Source of the DNA: Oscillospiraceae bacterium
GTDB lineage: Bacteria; Bacillota; Clostridia; Oscillospirales; Ruminococcaceae
DNA: 5,172 bases
NCBI GenBank assembly: GCA_900768735.1
Contig: CAAGDZ010000378.1
Coordinates: forward strand, 1-5,172
Reading direction: 5' to 3'
The notes under the pieces were generated by a model, which was not told the origin of the DNA, did not search any database, and saw only the letters and a list, made by a program, of their open reading frames with translations. Every line of letters starts with the position of its first letter. The first letter of the stretch is position 1. The position numbers and the translations under genes are program-made. Positions 1 through 4,482 of the stretch are shown piece by piece.

Positions 1-228
1 ACATTTAAAGAGGGCAGCAGGACGCTTGCTGTTATCTCCTTTACCGGCTTTGATTCGCTCGGACTGTGGACTCCGGCAGGAAAGCGAGCAGGCTTTTTGT
101 GCATAGAGCCGTGGTGTGGAAGCGACGATTATGACAACGACAGCGGAGTATTCGCAGAAAAGAAAGGAATACAGCTTGTAGAGCCGCATAAACGCGGAGA
201 GTACAGCATGACGATTTCCGCTAAGTGA
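1..228 (+). CDS. Aldose 1-epimerase (galactose mutarotase-like) family protein, C-terminal part
   Basis: This reading frame enters from the left edge and stops with TGA at 226-228, leaving the last 75 codons. The fragment contains LGLWTPAGKRAGFLCIEPW (fragment residues 20-38) followed by CGSDD and then a Phe-Ala-Glu-Lys-Lys-Gly-Ile segment. This order matches the C-terminus of the LacX/YeaD-like branch of aldose 1-epimerases. That family interconverts alpha and beta anomers of aldoses on a beta-sandwich fold in the cytoplasm. The Glu of the CIEPW motif (fragment residue 36) sits where the family carries its catalytic base, by analogy with GalM; this is inference. The true sugar substrate cannot be told from the fragment, and many members of this branch are only generically annotated. 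The catalytic His residues and the start lie outside the window. The gene converges on sigK, with a hairpin between them. Confidence 0.82.
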   Translation, partial: TFKEGSRTLAVISFTGFDSLGLWTPAGKRAGFLCIEPWCGSDDYDNDSGVFAEKKGIQLVEPHKRGEYSMTISAK

Positions 229-240
229 TAAAATTTTCAA

Positions 241-274
241 GCCGCTGCGCGAATTTTCGTGCGGCGGCTGTTTT
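241..274. terminator. Hairpin between convergent genes, probable bidirectional terminator
   Basis: GCCGCTGCGCGAA (241-253) pairs with TTCGTGCGGCGGC (256-268). This gives up to 13 pairs, two of them G-U, around a very short A/T loop that would open partly. On the + strand TGTTTT follows; on the - strand the arm is followed by TTGAAAATTTT. It lies 12 bases after the epimerase stop and 17 bases after the sigK stop, so it probably serves both. The U-tracts are short and interrupted, so efficiency is uncertain. Confidence 0.75.
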
Positions 275-285
275 GCGATAACCGG

Positions 286-993
286 TCAGTCACCGATTTC
301 AAATCTTGCCCGCAGTTTTTCAAGCGCACGTTTTTCTATCCGCGATACATAGCTGCGACTGATGTTAAGCTCCTTTGCGACCTCGCGCTGTGTCAGGATA
401 CGCTCGACCTTGTACGATGTGCCCGAAAGACCGTACCGCTTTGTCAGTATCTCCTTTTCGCGCTCGTCAAGCTCCTCGTCTATGTATTTGTACATCCGCT
501 TCATGTTGATATTAAGTACCGCCTGTTCTTCGACGTTTGCGGGGTCACAGAATATATCCGCCATAGTCACCGTGTTTCCGTCCTTGTCGCAGTCCATCGG
601 TTCGTTCATGTAGACCTCGGTCTGCTGATGCTTTATTTTTCTGAAATACATCCGTATCTGATTGTTTATGCACTTTCCGGCGTAGGTGGAAAAGTTTATG
701 CTGCGTTCGTAGTCAAAGGTCTCCGCCGCCTTTATAAGCCCTATGATGCCTATTGATATAAGGTCGTCCGCGTCCTTATAGTCGGGGTAGTGCTTTTTTA
801 CTATAAACGCGACCAGCCGCAGATTATGCTTTATAAGAGTGTCGCGGGCGGCGCTGTCGCCCTTGGCGACTCTGGCAATACACTCTGCCTCCTCTTTTTT
901 GGAGAGCTGCTTTGGAAATGTATTGGTGCTTTCAAAATGGAGAGCGAAAAATATCAGATTTTCAAGCGCCGTTTGCAAAAGCGATATAAGCAT
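286..993 (-). CDS. sigK: RNA polymerase sporulation sigma factor SigK, with pro-sequence
   Basis: This is a 235-residue sigma-70 family factor. Region 2 (about residues 57-118) carries NLRLVAFIVKK, the DDLISIGIIGLIKA core-binding and -10 recognition segment, then STYAGKCINNQIRMYFRK. Region 4 (about 170-228) ends in a helix-turn-helix at 202-221, with SRSYVSRIEKRAL essentially as in Bacillus SigK. The sporulation factors SigE and SigK share this layout. The N-terminus (FPKQLS at 26-31), the HNLRLVA segment and the HTH fit SigK better than SigE. SigK directs late mother-cell transcription (coat, cortex, mother-cell lysis). Residues 1-20 are hydrophobic (LENLIFFALHF), like the B. subtilis pro-sequence removed by the SpoIVFB membrane protease. 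The start is supported by that alignment and by AAAGGCAGG (1010-1002 on the - strand), whose last G is 8 bases before ATG. The gene is uninterrupted, with no skin-type element. It ends a few residues after the HTH, so it lacks the basic tail of the Bacillus protein. Confidence 0.93.
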   Translation of the reverse strand: MLISLLQTALENLIFFALHFESTNTFPKQLSKKEEAECIARVAKGDSAARDTLIKHNLRLVAFIVKKHYPDYKDADDLISIGIIGLIKAAETFDYERSINFSTYAGKCINNQIRMYFRKIKHQQTEVYMNEPMDCDKDGNTVTMADIFCDPANVEEQAVLNINMKRMYKYIDEELDEREKEILTKRYGLSGTSYKVERILTQREVAKELNISRSYVSRIEKRALEKLRARFEIGD

Positions 994-1039
994 GGAAAAA
1001 ACCTGCCTTTCAATATTGTCGGTTATAGATTTTATTCAT

Positions 1040-1050
1040 GACAATTTGTC
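1040..1050. repeat. 11-base palindrome GACAATTTGTC in the divergent intergenic region
   Basis: GACAA and TTGTC form a perfect 5-1-5 inverted repeat, overlapping the candidate SpoIIID site. It is 30 bases upstream of the -35 element of the small-protein promoter and 46 bases from the sigK start. It could be an operator for a dimeric regulator or simply chance; no regulator is identifiable here. Confidence 0.35.
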
Positions 1051-1053
1051 TTA
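1044..1053 (-). promoter_or_regulatory. Candidate SpoIIID binding site upstream of sigK
   Basis: Read on the - strand, TAAGACAAAT matches the published SpoIIID consensus WWRRACARNY at every position. It lies about 50 bases before the sigK ATG. In B. subtilis SpoIIID activates sigK, so the position makes sense. The consensus is degenerate, however, and a match by chance in an AT-rich intergenic region is quite possible. I could not find a convincing SigE -35/-10 pair beside it. Confidence 0.35.
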
Positions 1054-1080
1054 TATGCGCGTACAGGCGGCATTTTGTTC

Positions 1081-1109
1081 TTGACAAGCGGCTAAAGCTG
1101 TAATATAAT
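1081..1109 (+). promoter_or_regulatory. Perfect consensus sigma-A promoter for the 36-residue ORF
   Basis: TTGACA (1081-1086) and TATAAT (1104-1109) are both exact consensus hexamers with the optimal 17-base spacer. Transcription should start near 1116, giving a 5' leader of about 40 bases to the ATG at 1157. No operator clearly overlaps it, which suggests strong, largely constitutive vegetative expression. The -35 is itself inside a short palindrome, CTTG-A-CAAG (1080-1088). Confidence 0.88.
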
Positions 1110-1156
1110 AACAGTATACGTTACAATATATTTTCCCCCTCAGAAAGGAAACGGTT

Positions 1157-1267
1157 ATGAAGGCTAAAAATCGTGAAAGGCTCGGACTCGGCATTAAGAT
1201 AGGTGCAGGTGTGGTTGCCGTGATTATGATTATCGGTGTAATAGTGCAGGGCTTTATGTACTTTTAA
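1157..1267 (+). CDS. Small single-pass membrane protein, 36 residues, function unknown
   Basis: An ATG at 1157 opens 36 codons ending in TAA (1265-1267). GAAAGGA (1143-1149) is a good Shine-Dalgarno sequence, with 8 bases between AAAGG and the ATG. The N-terminus is basic (Lys2, Lys4, Arg6, Arg8, Lys14). It is followed by one hydrophobic span, about residues 15-34 (Gly-Ala-Gly-Val-Val-Ala-Val-Ile-Met-Ile-Ile-Gly...), and the protein ends FMYF. The positive-inside rule predicts N-in, C-out. It is monocistronic, with its own perfect sigma-A promoter upstream and an intrinsic terminator 52 bases after the stop. This complete transcription unit is the main argument that it is real. It resembles in size and layout the short Firmicutes membrane proteins grouped in DUF4044-like families, but I cannot confirm membership. 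It has no Cys or catalytic motif, so a structural, regulatory or complex-stabilising role is more likely than an enzyme. Confidence 0.8.
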   Translation: MKAKNRERLGLGIKIGAGVVAVIMIIGVIVQGFMYF

Positions 1268-1277
1268 TCAGAAAAAA

Positions 1278-1319
1278 CGCAGATTTAAAATGTAAAATCG
1301 CAGGATTCAATTGTAAAAT
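1278..1319. repeat. Two abutting imperfect 21-base repeats, each containing TGTAAAAT
   Basis: Unit 1 is 1278-1298 and unit 2 is 1299-1319, with no gap. They start with CGCAG, end with TGTAAAAT and agree at 17 of 21 positions by eye. A much weaker third unit starts at 1322 (CGC...TGTAAAG) inside the terminator. Each unit contains TGTAAA, the reverse complement of the TTTACA Pho hexamer found before pstS. Confidence 0.6.
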
Positions 1320-1353
1320 AACGCTGACTTTGTTTGTAAAGTCGGCGTTTTTT
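1320..1353 (+). terminator. Intrinsic terminator after the small-protein gene
   Basis: AACGCTGACTTT (1320-1331) pairs with AAAGTCGGCGTT (1338-1349). This is a 12-pair stem with one G-U pair around a GTTTGT loop, followed by a T-run to 1353 and then GCTTTTA. It insulates the pst promoter region from the strong promoter at 1081. Confidence 0.9.
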
Positions 1354-1377
1354 GCTTTTATAGAGCCGTTTTTTCGA

Positions 1378-1406
1378 CTTTACAAAAGCTTTACATAATT
1401 TATACC
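1378..1406 (+). promoter_or_regulatory. Pho box (PhoB/PhoP-type response-regulator site) upstream of pstS
   Basis: CTTTACA occurs at 1378-1384 and again at 1389-1395, exactly 11 bases apart (7-4-7 layout). A weaker third copy, TATACC, follows at 1401-1406 in the same register. TTTACA-like hexamers repeated every 11 bases are the hallmark of the PhoP box in Bacillus, and the 7-4-7 layout matches the E. coli PhoB box. The site lies about 32 bases before the TATAAT of the pst operon. The operon's function and the missing -35 element support activation under phosphate limitation. The regulator gene is not in the window. Confidence 0.75.
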
Positions 1407-1438
1407 ATCATTTGCTTTTATTCCATGCTGTCCGTAAG

Positions 1439-1444
1439 TATAAT
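1439..1444 (+). promoter_or_regulatory. -10 element of the pst operon promoter
   Basis: This is a perfect TATAAT with no good -35: at 17-base spacing the sequence is TTTTAT. That pattern fits a promoter needing an activator bound at the Pho box. Transcription should start near 1451, giving a leader of about 85 bases before pstS. Confidence 0.7.
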
Positions 1445-1472
1445 ATGCTTGTAAGCTAAAAATAAACAAACA

Positions 1473-1522
1473 GCGTGATACACGCAAACAATGTGCCAAA
1501 ACAAAAAAATACACAGGCACGC
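1473..1522 (+). other. pstS leader with small, mutually exclusive hairpins
   Basis: GCGTG (1473-1477) pairs with CACGC (1481-1485) across an ATA loop. An identical CACGC lies at 1518-1522, one base before the ribosome binding site, and could compete for the same GCGTG. GTGCC (1493-1497) can also pair with GGCAC (1516-1520). All stems are only 5 pairs, so these are weak structures and no known riboswitch class is recognised. Confidence 0.3.
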
Positions 1523-1536
1523 GAAAGGAAACTAAA

Positions 1537-2442
1537 ATGAATAAAAAGGTATTATCTTTGATCACAGGAGCGGCAATTATTACCGCCGCATTTACAGGCT
1601 GCCAGAACACCGGTACATCATCCGAGGCACAGAGCAGTGCAGCAAACAGCTCAACCGAAAGCTCGGCAGCTCAGGAAAGCTCAGCGGCTTCGAAAGAAGA
1701 AAGCTCAACCGTTACTCTCAGCGGAACACTTTCGATGAACGGCTCTACATCAATGGAAAAGGTAATCAAGGCAGTAAACGGTGCTTTTACCGAAAAGTAC
1801 GGCGTACAGGTTGACTTAAACCTGACAGGCTCCGGTACAGGTATCAAGGAAGCGTCAGAGGGCAAGTGCGACATCGGTAACTCCTCCAGAAAGTTAAAAG
1901 ACGAAGAAGCAGAGACTCTTGACGCTACCGTAATCGGCCTTGACGGCATTGCAATCGTTGTTCACCCCACAAACGAGATTTCCGACATCACAATTGAGGA
2001 TCTCGCAAAGGTATATGCAGGAGAAATCACAAACTGGAAAGAGCTCGGCGGTGCAGATAAGGCAATCGTTGTTATCGGACGTGAGGACGGCTCCGGAACA
2101 AGAGACGGCTTTGAGAGCATTGTAATGGGCGACAAGACAGCTCAGTACGCACAGGAGCTTGAATCCACCGGCTCGGTAATAAGCACTGTCGGAAACACAG
2201 ACGGCGCAATCGGCTATGCTTCTCTCGCAAATGTTGACGAAACCGTAAAGGCACTCAAGATTGAGGGCGTTGAGGCTTCTGAAGAAACAGTAAAGTCGGG
2301 CGCGTACAAGATACAGAGACCCTTTATCTGTGCAACACTTAAAAACACAGACAACGAGCTTGTAAAGGCTTATCTCGAATTTATCCTCTCACCCGAGGGA
2401 CAGGAGCTTGTAAAGGCACAGGGTTCTATTCCTGTTAAGTGA
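1537..2442 (+). CDS. pstS: Phosphate-binding lipoprotein PstS
   Basis: This is a 301-residue extracytoplasmic substrate-binding protein of the high-affinity phosphate ABC importer. It has a lipoprotein signal peptide: Lys3-Lys4, a hydrophobic stretch at 5-20 and a lipobox ending Thr-Gly-Cys22, so Cys22 is the predicted lipidation site. Residues about 23-58 form a low-complexity Ser/Ala/Glu/Gln linker that holds the domain off the membrane. The periplasmic-binding-like domain begins near 60 with MNGSTSM (67-73), then GSGTGIK (98-104), DIGNSSR (112-118) and GREDGSGTRDGF (181-192). By comparison with E. coli PstS, the phosphate ligands should include Ser/Thr 70-71, Ser99, Asp112, Arg182, Asp184, Ser186 and Thr188. 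Length is typical for Gram-positive PstS. AAAGG (1524-1528) sits 8 bases before the ATG. It is the first gene of pstSCAB, preceded by a Pho box. The 116-base gap to pstC contains a stem-loop. Confidence 0.95.
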   Translation: MNKKVLSLITGAAIITAAFTGCQNTGTSSEAQSSAANSSTESSAAQESSAASKEESSTVTLSGTLSMNGSTSMEKVIKAVNGAFTEKYGVQVDLNLTGSGTGIKEASEGKCDIGNSSRKLKDEEAETLDATVIGLDGIAIVVHPTNEISDITIEDLAKVYAGEITNWKELGGADKAIVVIGREDGSGTRDGFESIVMGDKTAQYAQELESTGSVISTVGNTDGAIGYASLANVDETVKALKIEGVEASEETVKSGAYKIQRPFICATLKNTDNELVKAYLEFILSPEGQELVKAQGSIPVK

Positions 2443-2458
2443 TTCAAGCAAGTATAAG

Positions 2459-2503
2459 ATACAGCAAATCCGGTTTGCAAATGCTTACCGGAATTTGTTG
2501 TAT
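2459..2503 (+). other. Stem-loop between pstS and pstC (candidate processing or attenuation element)
   Basis: ATACAGCAAATCCGGT (2459-2474) pairs with ACCGGAATTTGTTGTAT (2487-2503). The stem has about 16 pairs, with one G-U pair and one bulged base, and a 12-base apical region that can fold further (GCA/TGC). No T-run follows, so it is not a standard terminator. In operons with a first-gene binding protein, such hairpins commonly protect the upstream mRNA from 3' decay or cause partial termination, giving more binding protein than permease. That role is inferred here. Confidence 0.6.
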
Positions 2504-2540
2504 ATGTCAGATGAAGAACTTTGAATAATGAATTTATTTC

Positions 2541-2546
2541 GGAAGG
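2541..2546 (+). promoter_or_regulatory. Ribosome binding site that sets the GTG start of pstC
   Basis: GGAAGG lies 12 bases before GTG 2559, longer than the 7-10 bases of its neighbours. The in-frame codon immediately before GTG is TAA (2556-2558), so no earlier start is possible in this frame. The ATGs at 2528 and 2549 are in other frames. The next in-frame start is ATG 2664, at residue 36, close to the first membrane segment. Confidence 0.6.
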
Positions 2547-2558
2547 AATGGTTGTTAA

Positions 2559-3542
2559 GTGGAAAAAGCAAGCGAATATGCGGCAACTCCGGCAGTAAAG
2601 CCAAAAGCCGTCTCGTCGATCAGAAGCCGGCGCTCGGGACTTACTGGAATAGCCGAGCGCGCAATGAAGTATTTATTTACGCTGTGCGGTGTCACGGCTG
2701 TCGCCTGCGTGCTTATGATTACGATTTATATGATAATTTCGGGCGCTCCCGCAATAGGAAAAATAGGAATATTTGAATTTTTGTTCGGTGACACATGGTA
2801 CGCTAAAAATGATCAGTTCGGCATACTGCCGATGATCCTGACCTCGATATTCGGTACTCTCGGCGCAATAGTTATCGGTGTGCCGGTGGGACTGTTTACC
2901 GCGATTTTTTTAGCGGAGATTGCGCCGAAAGCGCTTAAAAACATCGTAAAACCCGCCGTAGAGCTGCTTGCAGGTATTCCGTCGGTAATATACGGTCTTC
3001 TCGGCGCTATGCTGATAAAGCCGCTCATGTACGACCTTGAGGAAATTATTTTTGCAAACGACCCCACCCATAAGTTTACCGGCGGAGCAAATCTGGCAAG
3101 CGCAATTATAGTACTTGCGATTATGATTCTGCCTACTATCATAAACATATCCGAAAATGCAATCAGCGCCGTACCCAATGAGTACCGCGAGGCAAGCTAC
3201 GGGCTCGGCTCTACCAAAATACAGACTATCTTCAAGGTGGTTATCCCTGCGGCAAAGTCCGGAATAGCGTCGGGCGTTGTGCTGGGCGTAGGACGTGCGA
3301 TAGGCGAGGCTATGGCTATTATTCTTGTTGCGGGCAACTCCGCAAATATGCCGTCGCTGTTCAGCTCGGTAAAATTCCTTACGACAGGCGTTGTGGCCGA
3401 GTTTGCATATTCAAGCGGACTGCACCGCGAGGCGCTGTTTGGCATCGGACTTGTGCTGTTTGTGTTTATAATGATAATAAACCTTGTGCTTAACGGCATG
3501 CTGAAAAGCGGAAAGAAAAAAGAAGCAAAGGTAAAGAAATAA
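2559..3542 (+). CDS. pstC: Phosphate ABC transporter permease PstC
   Basis: This 327-residue integral membrane protein is one half of the phosphate channel and pairs with PstA. Six membrane segments are visible at about 38-61, 89-118, 133-154, 178-198, 235-259 and 294-314. The MetI-like permease signature (EAA loop that docks on PstB) is at about 209-232, with YREASYGLGSTK followed by the IQTIFKVVIPAA portion. Other PstC hallmarks are the LLAGIPSVIYGLLG segment (137-149), GRAIGEAMAIILVAGN (245-260) and the extracellular loop after TM1 containing FLFGDTW (74-80). The GTG start gives about 36 cytoplasmic residues before TM1, rich in Ala, Ser, Pro and Arg. This is longer than many PstC N-tails, and starting at Met36 would remove it. 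I prefer GTG because GGAAGG precedes it and the frame is open only back to it. pstA follows after 23 bases with its own RBS. Confidence 0.93.
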   Translation: MEKASEYAATPAVKPKAVSSIRSRRSGLTGIAERAMKYLFTLCGVTAVACVLMITIYMIISGAPAIGKIGIFEFLFGDTWYAKNDQFGILPMILTSIFGTLGAIVIGVPVGLFTAIFLAEIAPKALKNIVKPAVELLAGIPSVIYGLLGAMLIKPLMYDLEEIIFANDPTHKFTGGANLASAIIVLAIMILPTIINISENAISAVPNEYREASYGLGSTKIQTIFKVVIPAAKSGIASGVVLGVGRAIGEAMAIILVAGNSANMPSLFSSVKFLTTGVVAEFAYSSGLHREALFGIGLVLFVFIMIINLVLNGMLKSGKKKEAKVKK

Positions 3543-3565
3543 CCGTTTATCTGAAAGGAAATCCT

Positions 3566-4465
3566 ATGACCAAGAATGATACACAAAACAGCCTGTGCAA
3601 AAAGCACATACGGATAAGCGATATTATTCTTAAAGCGCTTATTTTTCTGTGCTCGGCTGTTGTCGTTGCGATGACCCTCGGCATGATAATTTACATTGCG
3701 GTAAAAGGCATGGAGGGCATGAGCTGGACATTTTTATCAACACCGGCGTTTTCGTATCCTTATGAAAACTACGGCGTACTCGGAAATATCGTAAACACGC
3801 TTTATCTGGTTGTAATAACTCTGCTGGTGGCTACCCCTATCGGTGTAGGTGCGGCGATTTACCTCACCGAATACGCAAAGCAGGGCAGGCTTACAAAAAT
3901 AATCGAATTTACCACCGAGACGCTCTCGGGTATACCGTCGATTATCTACGGACTGTTCGGAAGCGTGTTCTTCTACAACATTTTTAAACTTAATTATTCA
4001 ATCCTGGCGGGTGCGCTTACACTTTCCATCATGGTACTGCCTACCATTATCCGCACTACGCAGGAGGCAATAAAGACCGTACCGCTTGGTTACCGCGAGG
4101 GTGCGATAGGACTGGGCGCACCGAAATGGCACATGATACGCACGGTGGTGCTGCCGAGCTGTATTGACGGTATACTCACATCGGTTATCCTGTCAATCGG
4201 ACGTATAGTCGGCGAGTCGGCGGCGCTGATATTTACTGCGGGTATCGCGTCCGAGCTTACTAATTTTGATTCTATCGCCGATGTGTTTACAAAGGTGCTT
4301 AATCAGGGCGGCTCACTTACGGTACAGCTTTATCAGTACGCACAGCGCGGCGGCAGCGAGATGAAATACGCATTTTCTACCGCGCTTGTACTGCTTGTCA
4401 CCGTACTCATAATAAATATCTGTGCAAAGCTTGTGGCGTACAGAGTAAGAAAAAAACGTTCATGA
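3566..4465 (+). CDS. pstA: Phosphate ABC transporter permease PstA
   Basis: This 299-residue membrane protein is the second permease subunit, forming the transmembrane pathway with PstC. Six hydrophobic segments lie at about 20-46, 71-100, 115-139, 145-163, 200-226 and 268-292. The EAA loop is at about 176-198 (YREGAIGLGAPKWHMIRTVV...), the coupling helix to PstB. Segments typical of PstA are TLSGIPSIIYGLFG (119-132), IMVLPTIIRTTQEAI (155-169) and GRIVGESAALIFTAG (212-226). The C-tail is short and basic (VRKKRS). AAAGG (3554-3558) lies 7 bases before the ATG. The gene is separated from pstC by 23 bases and from pstB by 17 bases, so co-transcription and coupled translation are expected. Length is normal for the family. 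Confidence 0.95.
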   Translation: MTKNDTQNSLCKKHIRISDIILKALIFLCSAVVVAMTLGMIIYIAVKGMEGMSWTFLSTPAFSYPYENYGVLGNIVNTLYLVVITLLVATPIGVGAAIYLTEYAKQGRLTKIIEFTTETLSGIPSIIYGLFGSVFFYNIFKLNYSILAGALTLSIMVLPTIIRTTQEAIKTVPLGYREGAIGLGAPKWHMIRTVVLPSCIDGILTSVILSIGRIVGESAALIFTAGIASELTNFDSIADVFTKVLNQGGSLTVQLYQYAQRGGSEMKYAFSTALVLLVTVLIINICAKLVAYRVRKKRS

Positions 4466-4482
4466 CGAGAGGATAAAGATTT

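Noticed and set aside
259..756. A 165-codon open frame on the + strand opposite sigK
   Set aside because: It is antisense to a clear sigma factor, has no recognisable motif and starts inside the shared terminator hairpin.
1031..1058. A SigE promoter for sigK (GCATAT ... CATGAATA on the - strand)
   Set aside because: The spacer is about 11-12 bases instead of about 14, and the -10 matches the consensus at only about half its positions. It is not strong enough to list as a promoter.
1132..1151. TTTCC (1132-1136) pairing with GGAAA (1147-1151) to hide the small-protein RBS
   Set aside because: There are only 5 pairs around a 10-base loop, too weak to propose as regulation.
1333..1386. The 12-base inverted complement between the terminator arm and the Pho box as an antiterminator
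   Set aside because: The downstream arm would be transcribed only after the terminator had already acted on the + strand, so it cannot control that terminator. It is better seen as a DNA-level repeat of the TTTACA element.
1351..1421. Direct repeat TTTGCTTTTAT at 1351-1361 and 1411-1421
   Set aside because: It is an 11-base, T-rich sequence, one copy in the terminator tail and one in the promoter spacer. It is likely low-complexity coincidence with no flanking structure suggesting an insertion.
2528..2776. An ATG at 2528 opening an 82-codon frame overlapping the start of pstC
   Set aside because: There is no Shine-Dalgarno sequence before it, it is out of frame with pstC, and its basic, Cys-rich product looks like an off-frame reading of the PstC N-terminus.
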